A program made the position numbers and the translations under genes. The notes beneath the pieces were generated by a model. It was not told the DNA's origin and did not search any database. It was given only the letters and a program-made list of their open reading frames with translations. From IMG/VR virus record IMGVR_UViG_3300005747_001530, positions 1-26,449 of that record: DNA of 26,449 nt; one strand, written 5' to 3'. Position 1 is the first letter of the stretch, and each line of letters starts with the position of its first letter. Positions 1 through 6,785 of the stretch are shown here, piece by piece. Source of the DNA: a virus.

Positions 1-54
1 GAGGCCTCGACGGTGGGTGAGGCCTCGACGGTGGGTGAGGCCTCGACGGTGGCG
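1..54. repeat. 18-bp tandem repeat, three copies
   Basis: Three consecutive 18-bp units at 1-18, 19-36 and 37-54; the last differs at its final two or three bases. The array lies inside the leftward gene and is in frame, adding TVEASP hexapeptides. Because the unit is a multiple of three, gain or loss of copies would change linker length without a frameshift. The array may continue beyond the window start. Confidence 0.9.
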
Positions 55-182
55 TCCGGCGCCATGATCACAGCCTCGACGGCGAATCGCAGCTGGTCGT
101 ATCCTTGCGCCTTTGCTCCCATGATCTGCAGGTCGCAGTCGGTCAGCGCTCGGCGCAGCAGGTCGCGTGTTTCCTTCTTCAT
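1..182 (-). CDS. Unknown phage protein, N-terminal 60 residues (runs off window)
   Basis: Leftward gene whose ATG (182-180) overlaps the TGA of the preceding gene in an ATGA junction, so it is translationally coupled to it. The visible protein starts MKKETRDLLRRALTDCDLQI, is charged and helical for about 45 residues, then enters a repeat of the hexapeptide TVEASP (residues 46-60) encoded by an 18-bp tandem repeat that continues past the window edge. I do not recognise the family. Its place as the last visible gene of the exonuclease operon suggests a recombination/replication-module accessory protein, but that is inference only. Confidence 0.65.
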   Translation of the reverse strand, partial: MKKETRDLLRRALTDCDLQIMGAKAQGYDQLRFAVEAVIMAPDATVEASPTVEASPTVEA

Positions 183-814
183 TGTGCAGCCTCCTCGGCT
201 TCTGTCTTGGGTTGGTTGACGAACGCGAGCAGTGCCGCCCGGTTCTCTTCGGTGTCGAGCTTCGCTGCGAGCGCTGCACGGCGCTGGCCGGTCTGCTCGC
301 TCGGAACGATGCGCCCGCCCTTGCTTGCGGTGAACGCATCAGCGTCGGCGAGCGTCAGACCGAGCCGCACGACGACGAGGCCATACAGCGGGTCGGGATC
401 GGCGGTCAGCTCGAAGCGGCGCCCGCGGATCGACTTCTTGCCGTTTCGGTAGCTGACGGTCGCCGCCCTTTCGATGTCGGGCGAGCCAACGATGCGCGAG
501 CCGCCGACGGTGTCGGGGCCGAAGCGCACATCAGGATCTCGAGTCAGCGTCAGGCGCTTGCCGATGGTCATCGAAGGTGTCCAGCCGACAGCCTTCAGCA
601 ATAGCGCTTCTTGGTTCGGGACGATCCACGGGCGCACGTCCTCGCGCCACACCAGCAGGGGCTTCACGACGTCCTTGCCGCCCTTCCTCTCTCGCCACTG
701 TCGCACGTCGGCGACCGTCAACGTCTTGCCACCTTCGACGTCCATCTGCGTCATGTGCGAGCCGTCGGCGCGGCTGAATGTCTCCGACCAGTCGTCGGGC
801 AGTTGATTCGACAT
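179..814 (-). CDS. Conserved phage recombination-module protein, 211 aa
   Basis: The ATG at 814 follows the TAG of the exonuclease gene by one base, and the stop overlaps the next ATG, so the gene is embedded in the exonuclease operon. An upstream in-frame extension exists, but this start fits the junctions best. Residues about 51-115 carry the pattern KPxLxW...IVPNQ..L, then IGKRLTLTRDPDVRFG and VGGSRIVG. This resembles a widespread phage protein found beside exonucleases and annealing proteins and usually left without a function. No Walker motif or nuclease triad is visible. The C-terminus (about 165-211) is Ala/Glu-rich and probably helical. Its position next to a DUF3799-like exonuclease suggests a DNA-binding or annealing partner; that role is a guess. 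Confidence 0.8.
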   Translation of the reverse strand: MSNQLPDDWSETFSRADGSHMTQMDVEGGKTLTVADVRQWRERKGGKDVVKPLLVWREDVRPWIVPNQEALLLKAVGWTPSMTIGKRLTLTRDPDVRFGPDTVGGSRIVGSPDIERAATVSYRNGKKSIRGRRFELTADPDPLYGLVVVRLGLTLADADAFTASKGGRIVPSEQTGQRRAALAAKLDTEENRAALLAFVNQPKTEAEEAAQ

Positions 815-815
815 G

Positions 816-1733
816 CTACCAAACCTCCTCAACGTCGGCGGTGTCGCGGGTTTGCCAGGCGGGCAGGCGCGACTCGACGATGCCGGTGTGCCGCCCGTCT
901 GCACGACCGGTGCGGCGATGGTGAACGATGCGGCGCAAAAGATCGGTGCGGACCGTGGCGCCATACTCGCGGTCGTCTTCGGACAGCTCGACCCACAGCG
1001 CATCGAATGGCGCGCGGCCGGTGTAGCCGAGCCACAGATAGCGCCACGACTTGACCCAGGGGACCGCCGCGGCGGCGCCCGCCAAGTACTGCGCGGCCTG
1101 CACGTGGTACAGCATGCGCTCGAAGTGAGCGAAGAGCGGGCGGGGAACGGTCGTCGGGATCTCTTTGCAGTCGATGATCACGCCCTCGCGGCGTCCAGCG
1201 TGGACGGCGAGCGCGTCGGTGATCCCCTTGCATTCGACCTCGACGAGCTCGATCTCGGGCGCTTGCTGGCCGTCGAAGAGCACCGCAGGCGGGTCGGCCA
1301 TGGCGACCGTCTCGCGCCACCGCATCGGCTGCTCGACGACCATGCGCCAGCCGTCGCCGCGCCACTCGTCGAGCTGGCGGCGAATCCACCAGTGCCGCCC
1401 GACCGCGGACGCTTGCGCCAGCGCTGCAGACCATTCGCAAGGGTTCAGCACGGCGCGGCCGGCCGCTTCGGCGAGCACGGCCTCGAAGGGCGCTGTCCCT
1501 TTCCGCCGCACGACATCGGACACGACGAACGAACGCTGCACCGCCGCCGCACCTTCGAGGATCAGCGCGTGCGTGCAGCGCAGCTTCGCACGGCTGGCGG
1601 TGTCGCTGCTTTCGCCTGCAGCCCGTTGCCGGCCTCGCTCGTCGTAGGCGAGCGGCGACTCGAACATGGTCGACAGGTGGTCGGTGAAGCCGACGAGCTG
1701 CGGCTCGCTGTACCATTTTGGGCGACCGGTCAT
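816..1733 (-). CDS. PD-(D/E)XK exonuclease (DUF3799 / exodeoxyribonuclease VIII-like)
   Basis: A 305-residue protein whose ATG (1733) sits in an ATGA overlap with the preceding gene. The likely nuclease core is residues about 165-215: a KGITDAL segment supplying Asp173, then VIIDCKEI giving Asp188-x-Lys190, and HVQAAQY at about 210-216, which matches the conserved Gln motif of RecB/lambda-exonuclease-like PD-(D/E)XK enzymes. An N-terminal SPLAY motif near residue 26 also fits phage RecE-type exonucleases. Such enzymes resect double-stranded ends 5'-to-3' for single-strand annealing by a phage recombinase. No RecT, Erf or Rad52-type gene is recognisable in this window. The gene just downstream is the obvious place to look for the partner. 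Motif assignment is by eye. Confidence 0.82.
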   Translation of the reverse strand: MTGRPKWYSEPQLVGFTDHLSTMFESPLAYDERGRQRAAGESSDTASRAKLRCTHALILEGAAAVQRSFVVSDVVRRKGTAPFEAVLAEAAGRAVLNPCEWSAALAQASAVGRHWWIRRQLDEWRGDGWRMVVEQPMRWRETVAMADPPAVLFDGQQAPEIELVEVECKGITDALAVHAGRREGVIIDCKEIPTTVPRPLFAHFERMLYHVQAAQYLAGAAAAVPWVKSWRYLWLGYTGRAPFDALWVELSEDDREYGATVRTDLLRRIVHHRRTGRADGRHTGIVESRLPAWQTRDTADVEEVW

Positions 1734-2164
1734 CGGGACCCCGGCTCGCGACCGTCGACAAGGTCGGCCACCAGCGAAAGGGTCGAGCGTGCGGCGACGG
1801 ACGACTCGGGCCACAGCGTCGACACCGACGACACGACCGCCCGGAGTCGAGCAACCGACCGCACGTCGTAGAGCTGCAGATCTTCGACGACGGCCACCAG
1901 GTAGCCGGCTGCAGCGGCTCGAGCCGCGTGCGGCGATGTCGACCCGCCGTCGAGCGCTTCGCGCCGCGGGTCTGTCTGCCTGCAGTCGCGCAGCAGTGCA
2001 CGCGCTTCGGCGTACTGCGACGCCTGGAGATCTGCGAAGGCGACCTCGTCGGCCAGATACCGAAGGCGATCGCGGTTCTCGCCTCCGATTCTGGCGACGA
2101 GGTCGACCATACTGGTGGCGAAGAGTCGCGCCGCGTTGATCCGGTCGCGTTGGGCTGGTGTCAT
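1730..2164 (-). CDS. Unknown 144-aa helical protein, first gene of leftward operon
   Basis: First gene of the leftward early operon. The ATG at 2164 is preceded by a good ribosome binding site (GGAGG seven bases upstream), and its TGA overlaps the ATG of the exonuclease gene. The protein begins MTPAQRDRINAARLFATSM and is rich in Ala, Arg, Leu and Asp, with predicted helix throughout and no membrane segment or metal-binding cluster. I do not recognise it. Leading position and coupling to the exonuclease argue for a role in phage DNA metabolism or its control. Confidence 0.75.
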   Translation of the reverse strand: MTPAQRDRINAARLFATSMVDLVARIGGENRDRLRYLADEVAFADLQASQYAEARALLRDCRQTDPRREALDGGSTSPHAARAAAAGYLVAVVEDLQLYDVRSVARLRAVVSSVSTLWPESSVAARSTLSLVADLVDGREPGSR

Positions 2165-2283
2165 CGTGTGGCCTCCGTGGCTCGCCAGATGTCTACACTG
2201 GTTTGACCGCGGGTCGCAAGCGGTTTTTTTAATGTTGCCAGCCGCATGCCGTCGAGGTACCGTTTCGGCCGGAGGTCGAAACC
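2165..2283. promoter_or_regulatory. Divergent control region between early operons
   Basis: A 119-base non-coding gap between the leftward (2164) and rightward (2284) first genes, so both promoters probably lie here. On the minus strand, TTGCGA (plus 2214-2219) and TAGACA (plus 2190-2195) are 18 bases apart, a plausible -35/-10 pair. On the plus strand, TTGACC at 2203-2208 is followed by a T-tract and TTTTAA/TTTAAT at an 18-19 base spacing. ACCGC/GCGGT arms followed by seven T (2224-2230) also look like a weak rightward intrinsic terminator. These readings compete, and none is tested. Confidence 0.5.
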
Positions 2284-2862
2284 ATGAACAGATCGATCAT
2301 CGTCCTTGCAGTCGACCCGGGCTTGACCGGGGCGGCGGTGGGGCTGTCTGACTCGCCGCGACTGCTCGCATGTCGCGCCGCCCATGGCACGGGCGGGTAC
2401 TACTCAGGCGTGCCGTCCGGCCGTCTGCCGTTCCGCGCAGCCGCCGACGTTCTGCACAGCCTGCGCGACGAGCTCGCGCGCGGCGGTGCTGCCCCGTCAG
2501 AGGTCTGGTTCGTCGTCGAAGAGGCGGGCAAGTGGGCAACGGGTCGCGAAGGCGCGTCGAGGCTCGCGAAGGTGGTAGCTGACGTCACCACCTGGCGGAA
2601 CGCTGCGCAGCTCGTCGCCGACCATGTCGTCGTGTGGAGTGCACAGCGCACCGACCGCGCAGCCGGTCTTCGGCGCCGCACCAGAGGCCGAGCCGGGCGT
2701 AAAGCCGAGGTCAGGCGGTTCAATCTGCAGAACGTCGAGCGTGGCGACCTGCCGCCGTTCCGCGAGATCCCGCCCGGGTGCAGCGTTCCTTCTGACGGCC
2801 TGCACGACGCCGTGCACATGGCTCGCGGGCTGTTGCGGGTCGCAAAAGGGGGGATGCTATGA
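2284..2862 (+). CDS. RuvC-like Holliday junction resolvase (RNase H fold)
   Basis: A 192-residue protein with GGAGG just upstream of the ATG. The N-terminal strand IVLAVDPGLTGAAVG carries the first catalytic Asp (Asp11). VWFVVEEAG supplies Glu79/Glu80, and DGLHDAVHMARG near the C-terminus supplies Asp171 and Asp175. This D...E...D/D arrangement is that of RuvC-type resolvases, which cut branched DNA as dimers with divalent metal. Phages use them to clear recombination and replication branches before packaging. The HDA sequence with an upstream Asp is typical of phage/RuvC-like members. A basic stretch at residues 127-145 could contact DNA. The stop overlaps the next ATG. Confidence 0.85.
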   Translation: MNRSIIVLAVDPGLTGAAVGLSDSPRLLACRAAHGTGGYYSGVPSGRLPFRAAADVLHSLRDELARGGAAPSEVWFVVEEAGKWATGREGASRLAKVVADVTTWRNAAQLVADHVVVWSAQRTDRAAGLRRRTRGRAGRKAEVRRFNLQNVERGDLPPFREIPPGCSVPSDGLHDAVHMARGLLRVAKGGML

Positions 2863-3113
2863 CGAGCGCCGCAAAGTGGAGACAGATCCGACGGCTGCGC
2901 GCGCTGCTGCAGTTCGGCGTGTACGGCGTGCAGCGGCTCGCGATGTCCGCCCACTACCGCCCATCGCGCCGCGAAACCATCGCGCACCGCTTCGGCTTCG
3001 GCATTGACTACGGGACCGAGCCGCCGACGCCGACAGTCCTGCGCATGCTGAGCGAATCCGACGCGCGGTCGGTCTTCTACTTTGCCAACCGGCCTCCGCT
3101 GGTGATTCCATGA
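2859..3113 (+). CDS. Unknown 84-aa basic protein
   Basis: Small gene held between the resolvase and the helicase by ATGA overlaps at both ends (2859-2862 and 3110-3113), which strongly supports translation. The protein is Arg-rich in its N-terminal half (KWRQIRRLRALLQFGVYGVQ) and ends in FYFANRPPLVIP. No known motif or membrane segment is apparent. It may be a small DNA-binding or helicase-accessory protein, but only the genomic context supports this. Confidence 0.75.
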   Translation: MTSAAKWRQIRRLRALLQFGVYGVQRLAMSAHYRPSRRETIAHRFGFGIDYGTEPPTPTVLRMLSESDARSVFYFANRPPLVIP

Positions 3114-5077
3114 TCCCAATGCCGCCAGGCCAGTCGCCGCGGCGCTGGCAAGTCGAGGCCACAAACGCCGTTCGCGCGCTCGTGCGGCAAGGCTTTCGCT
3201 CGATGGTCGTCGAGTCGGCCACGGGCACGGGGAAAGGGTCGTGGATCGCCGGATTCGCCGTCAAGTGCGCCCGGGCCGGCTGGCGTGTGATGATCCGCGT
3301 GCACCGGAAGGAGCTCGTCGAAGATCTCGCCGACCGCATCGGCCAGATCTTCGACGACGTCGGCGTCGTTCAAGGGCCGCGAAACCAGATTCTCGCCCGC
3401 GTCGTCGTGGCGTCTGTCCCATCGCTGCAGTCGCGGCTCGACGGCCTGCCGCCCTTCGACCTGGTGATCACCGACGAGTGCCACCATGCCACGGCGCCGA
3501 CGTACGTGCGGAGCCTCGAAGCCGTCGAAGAGGCGCTGCAGGCGGCGAAGGGGAAGTCGGCGCGGCTGCTGCACATCGGCTGCACCGCTACGGGCTTTCG
3601 GTCCGATGGCAACGGCGGCACGGTCGGGATCGGCTCGGCGTTTCAGCTGCTCGCCTACAGCTACGGCATCGTCGAAGCCATCGCCGACGGCGTGCTCGTG
3701 CCGCCGCGGGCGCTGAAGATCGAGACGCATCTGTCTGTCGCCGGCGTCAAGGTCACGCGGTCGGGCGACTACGACGAGTCCGAGCTCGCCGCGGCGGTCG
3801 ACACACCGGAGCGAAATCGGCTGATCGCGCTGAAGTACCTTGAGCACGCGCCAGACCGCCAGGCGCTCGCCTTCGCCGTCGACGTGCGGCACGCGCAGAA
3901 CATGGCCGCCGTCTTTCGCGAGCATGGCGTCGACGCGCATGCAGTTTGGGGCGACATGCCGCCCGTCGCGCGCGAGCGACTGATCGACGGCTACACGCGC
4001 GGCGACGTCCAGATGCTCGTCAGCCGCGACCTTCTCTTCGAGGGTTTCAACGCGCCGCGCTGCTCGTGCCTACTGCGCGCTCGCCCTACCCGATCGATGG
4101 TCATCGCGGTGCAGATGGTCGGGCGTGGCCTGCGGCTTTGCCCGACCATCGGCAAGACTGACTGCCTGGTGCTCGACTTTGCCGACGACGGCGTCGAGCT
4201 GCAGCTCGACGTCGAAGCGAACATGACCGACCCGACGGGCCCGCTCGCGACGCGGCAGGCTCGCCCCTTCGAGGTCGGCGACCTGGTGCAGCACCGGGTC
4301 GAATCGCTCGGTACGGGCGTCGTGCTGGCCGTCGACGGGCTGCGCACAGATGTACGCTGGCCGAAGCATGGCGAACGGGTGCACGGCCGCCCCGAGCTGC
4401 GGCTCGCGACAGAAGACGAGGCCGAAGAGGTCGCCGTTGACCTGCAGGTGGCCGGCGTGACCGAATACTCGCTCGAGCTGTTGCCGGGCGACCGGCCAGA
4501 TCGCGCGGTCGGATGGTACCGCGACGGATCGATCTGGTCTGCAGCGGCGAAGGCGCCGAACGAGATCAATCTCGTGTGCATCGTTCGCCAGCTCGCCGAC
4601 GGCAGTTGGTCGGCGTGGGGCGCCCACCTGCCGCGGCGCGGCCAGCCACGGGCCCGCAAGATCTTCACGACGCGCGACCTGCTGCAGGCGCGAACGACCG
4701 GGCGGTCGTGGATCATGCAGCAGGGTGGTCGCGTGACCGACTGGACCGCCGCCTGGCGTGGCAAGCCAGCGACCGAAGCGCAGCTGCGCTTGCTCCGCTC
4801 GCTGCGGGTCGCCCGCGACCTTCGAGACATGACCCAAGGCGAAGCCGGCTGTCTGATCTCCTCGTTGCGCGCTCGGCAGGCCATCAGAGCCGAGATCCGG
4901 GCCAGTCGGTCGAGCCGGTACGACCCGACGCCGTCGCCCGCCATGGTGGCCGGGCTGCAGGCCATCGCCCGCGGCGAGCTCGCCGCGGTGCGTAAACCCA
5001 CACTGGCCGGTCTGCGACGCCGCGGGTTGCTTCGCGGCGAAGAGCTGACGGACGCTGGCCGAGCACTTCTTCGATGA
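3110..5077 (+). CDS. SF2 DEAD/DEAH-box-type helicase with C-terminal extensions, 655 aa
   Basis: ATP-dependent superfamily 2 helicase of the type III restriction/UvrB-like group. Motif I is ATGTGKG (37-43), motif II DECHH (122-126), motif III TATGFR (159-164), an SRDLLFEGFNAP stretch (305-316) corresponds to motif V, and QMVGRGLR (335-342) is motif VI with arginine finger. The helicase core ends near residue 370. Beyond it, 386-430 has a GDLVQH...GTGVVLAV...V pattern like small SH3/Tudor-type domains (DUF3553-like). About 551-586 has a TEAQL...L...MTQGEAGCLI motif seen in several phage and bacterial DNA-processing proteins. The last 45 residues resemble a winged helix ending LTDAGRALL. It probably unwinds or translocates on DNA during phage replication/recombination. 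It starts in an ATGA overlap. Confidence 0.92.
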   Translation: MIPMPPGQSPRRWQVEATNAVRALVRQGFRSMVVESATGTGKGSWIAGFAVKCARAGWRVMIRVHRKELVEDLADRIGQIFDDVGVVQGPRNQILARVVVASVPSLQSRLDGLPPFDLVITDECHHATAPTYVRSLEAVEEALQAAKGKSARLLHIGCTATGFRSDGNGGTVGIGSAFQLLAYSYGIVEAIADGVLVPPRALKIETHLSVAGVKVTRSGDYDESELAAAVDTPERNRLIALKYLEHAPDRQALAFAVDVRHAQNMAAVFREHGVDAHAVWGDMPPVARERLIDGYTRGDVQMLVSRDLLFEGFNAPRCSCLLRARPTRSMVIAVQMVGRGLRLCPTIGKTDCLVLDFADDGVELQLDVEANMTDPTGPLATRQARPFEVGDLVQHRVESLGTGVVLAVDGLRTDVRWPKHGERVHGRPELRLATEDEAEEVAVDLQVAGVTEYSLELLPGDRPDRAVGWYRDGSIWSAAAKAPNEINLVCIVRQLADGSWSAWGAHLPRRGQPRARKIFTTRDLLQARTTGRSWIMQQGGRVTDWTAAWRGKPATEAQLRLLRSLRVARDLRDMTQGEAGCLISSLRARQAIRAEIRASRSSRYDPTPSPAMVAGLQAIARGELAAVRKPTLAGLRRRGLLRGEELTDAGRALLR

Positions 5078-5088
5078 CTGGAGAGACG

Positions 5089-5571
5089 ATGCAGAAGCAA
5101 GAACGAGCACGACGACCGCCGCCGCACGTTCTGGCGTGGCTTCACATGCGAGGCGTCGAGGACAGAATGTCTATCGCCGAAATGGCCGAGATCTTGGGGT
5201 GCTGGCCTCGCACGGTTGTCGGCTGGCGTAGGCGGCTTGGCTTCGAGCACCTCGACCATGCCCGCCTCGCACACCTCACGAGCCAGATCTGCGCGCTCGT
5301 CGAGGCCGAGCCGCGGATCACTGATCCCGAGATCGCGCGGCGCACCGGTGCATGTCGCTGGCACGTCGCCAATCTTCGACGACGAGCCGGAATCGACGAG
5401 TACCGCGTGCGGGTGCGTGCCGAGATCCGGGCCTACCTCGAAGTAGACCCGACGATGCTGCCGCAGCACATCGTCGACGGCATGCAGGCGGACGGCTGGA
5501 ACGTCGTTTCGGTGTCGATGTACACCACCATTGCCAGCGTACGACGCGACCTCTGCCGGTTTGCCGGCTGA
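5089..5571 (+). CDS. Protein with three tandem helix-turn-helix-like units, 160 aa
   Basis: Two starts are possible. ATG 5074 overlaps the helicase stop (ATGA) but has no ribosome binding site. ATG 5089 has GGAG five bases upstream, so I chose it. The protein shows three similar units: MSIAEMAEILGCWPRTVVGW (residues about 32-51), ITDPEIARRTGACRWHVANL, and a more divergent QHIVDGMQADGW...IASVRRDL. Units two and three are each preceded by an I.A.(V/L)E.(E/D)P segment, suggesting internal duplication. A DNA-binding role is likely: a transcription regulator or a replication-origin binder. Which of the two cannot be told from sequence. Confidence 0.8.
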   Translation: MQKQERARRPPPHVLAWLHMRGVEDRMSIAEMAEILGCWPRTVVGWRRRLGFEHLDHARLAHLTSQICALVEAEPRITDPEIARRTGACRWHVANLRRRAGIDEYRVRVRAEIRAYLEVDPTMLPQHIVDGMQADGWNVVSVSMYTTIASVRRDLCRFAG

Positions 5572-5621
5572 CACTTCCGCCCCACTTCACGAGACGGCGG
5601 GGCACTTCCAAGGATGACACG

Positions 5622-6077
5622 ATGACCACACACACCCTCAAGCCATGCCCCTACTGCGAACACTTGCATCTTGCCCGATGCGAGCAGAAAAACGACCTGT
5701 TCAGCACCGGCGATGCCTACTGGGTGAACTGCCCCAAGTGCGAAATGCACGGGCCGGAATCTCCTACCGAAGACGGATCTGTCGCCGCATGGAACGCCCT
5801 GCCCCGCCCCTGGGACGTGGCCGCGCTCCGGGCCCGCATCGCCGAGTTGGGGGCCGCAGTCGCCCTCGTCGAGTGGCGCGAGGGCGTGCCCAGCGTCGAG
5901 GACACGGTCCCCGATGGGTTCACTCTGCCTGACCCGAAAGATTCGCGCTTTAAGCCCATGTGCGGACACAAGGGGCCGCACTACTGCCGGAAGGGCAGCA
6001 ACTGTGCGCAACACAATACCTGCGTGTACTTCACTCTTCCCGCCTCCGACGCCGAGGGGGTGTCCGATGTCGACTGA
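5622..6077 (+). CDS. Lar-like restriction alleviation family zinc protein, 151 aa
   Basis: Start chosen at ATG 5622, with AAGGA seven bases upstream. An open frame extends further upstream but only as a shadow of the previous gene. The N-terminal 60 residues match the Lar pattern: LKPCPYC (Cys9, Cys12), then NCPKC (Cys37, Cys40), GP, and a terminal AAWN (Trp57-Asn58). Lar-family proteins of lambdoid phages modulate type I restriction, although many phage members are annotated only by similarity. After a helical linker (63-100), a second cluster near the C-terminus, MCGHKGPHYCRKGSNCAQHN with one more Cys, could bind another metal ion; this is not part of ordinary Lar. The antirestriction function is unproven here. 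Confidence 0.75.
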   Translation: MTTHTLKPCPYCEHLHLARCEQKNDLFSTGDAYWVNCPKCEMHGPESPTEDGSVAAWNALPRPWDVAALRARIAELGAAVALVEWREGVPSVEDTVPDGFTLPDPKDSRFKPMCGHKGPHYCRKGSNCAQHNTCVYFTLPASDAEGVSDVD

Positions 6078-6549
6078 AGACACCAACCAGGCCGCCTACG
6101 CAACCCTCTGGGACTCCGACCAGCGCATCCGCATCATGGTCGCCATCACCACCGGCTGCCCGTTCGTTGTTGCTGCAGGCGCCCCACTGTCCCGCGCCGA
6201 GCTCGCGCACCAGGGCCCGAACCCCGAGGACTGGATGCTGCTCGAGGCTGGCGTCGACCTCACCACCCTGGACGATGGGCTGTGGGTGGTCGAGGGCTGG
6301 GCCCGGTACCACACCCCGAAGGGCGAGGACCCGGATGTCTCGGCGTCGTCGTGGGCCGTGACGTACCGCCGGCCGTCCACCACCGAGGTGGCGTGGCTCG
6401 CAGGTGCCCGCTCCGATGCTGTGCACGTCTGGGGGCACAGCGGCTCAGACCAGGCCGACGCGGACCTCGATGTGGGGACCGGCCTGGGGGACTGTGATGG
6501 TGCACCGGACGCGCTCGCCGAGGCCCGCGGGCAGTGGGGGGCGGGATGA
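6067..6549 (+). CDS. Unknown 160-aa protein
   Basis: Starts at ATG 6067 inside the end of the Lar-like gene (11-base overlap) with GGGGGTG upstream as the likely ribosome binding site. Its TGA overlaps the ATG of the 44-residue membrane protein gene. The protein begins MSTEDTNQAAYATLWDSDQR, has an acidic middle and a C-terminal Asp/Gly-rich segment, and shows no signal peptide or catalytic motif that I recognise. Alternating hydrophobic strands (WMLLEAGVDLTTLDDGLWVV) suggest a small mixed alpha/beta fold. Function unknown. Confidence 0.75.
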   Translation: MSTEDTNQAAYATLWDSDQRIRIMVAITTGCPFVVAAGAPLSRAELAHQGPNPEDWMLLEAGVDLTTLDDGLWVVEGWARYHTPKGEDPDVSASSWAVTYRRPSTTEVAWLAGARSDAVHVWGHSGSDQADADLDVGTGLGDCDGAPDALAEARGQWGAG

Positions 6550-6680
6550 GGCAAATCGTCCGCTTTGCCACCTTCTTTACTGTCGCGATGGTCGTGGCCA
6601 TCGTGACCGGATGGGATGCCGCCGGAGTCATGGCGTGCATAGCACTGGCCGTGGCTTGTCAGGACAGACCCGACACTTGA
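6546..6680 (+). CDS. 44-aa small membrane protein
   Basis: Short gene found by following the ATGA junction at 6546-6549 on from the preceding gene. It reads without interruption to TGA at 6678-6680. The product begins MRQIVRFATFFTVAMVVAIV and has two hydrophobic stretches (residues about 7-21 and 26-38) separated by a short GWD turn, with charged ends, as in a small two-pass or hairpin membrane protein. Third codon positions are GC-rich like neighbouring genes. It is shorter than known class II holins, so a holin role is possible but weak. Other options are a superinfection-exclusion or membrane-anchor peptide. Confidence 0.55.
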   Translation: MRQIVRFATFFTVAMVVAIVTGWDAAGVMACIALAVACQDRPDT

Positions 6681-6696
6681 CCTCCCACGCGCTACA

Positions 6697-6785
6697 CTCT
6701 CCACACCACTACCGCCCCCGGGTTGCGGCGACCCGTCCTCTGGTGCATACGCACCCGGGGGCGAGTCATGTCTCGGGGTGTGAGA
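6697..6785 (+). promoter_or_regulatory. Structured intercistronic leader covering a start site
   Basis: The gap 6681-6784 contains nested inverted repeats. The inner stem pairs 6713-6723 with 6753-6763 (11 perfect GC-rich pairs) and continues for three more pairs, 6725-6727 with 6750-6752, past one bulged T at 6724. The outer stem pairs CACACC (6702-6707) with GGTGTG (6777-6782) plus flanking pairs. The right outer arm overlaps the GGGGTG directly before the ATG at 6785, so the fold could hide the start site. No U-run follows, so it is not a classical terminator. A TACACT box at 6693-6698 could be a -10 element, but no -35 is convincing. Confidence 0.5.

Noticed and set aside
813-1871. Plus-strand open frame of 352 codons across the exonuclease gene
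   Set aside because: Antisense to a gene with nuclease motifs and coupled junctions; it has no ribosome binding site and no recognisable domain.
2400-3164. Minus-strand open frame of 254 codons opposite the resolvase
   Set aside because: It is antisense to the RuvC-like gene and the coupled 84-aa gene, with no start signal or motif.
3991-5574. Long open frame of 527 codons on the minus strand opposite the helicase
   Set aside because: Opposite a helicase with all motifs in order. Its product is Ser/Arg/Pro-rich with no motif, as expected for an antisense shadow in GC-rich DNA.
5574-5621. Possible terminator between the helix-turn-helix gene and the Lar-like gene
   Set aside because: Only a 5-bp CCGCC/GGCGG pairing with a 14-base loop and no T-run; too weak to call.
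6677-6698. TTGACC and TACACT as a promoter before the 95-aa gene
   Set aside because: The spacing is only 10 bases, too short for a standard -35/-10 pair; kept only as a note under the leader.
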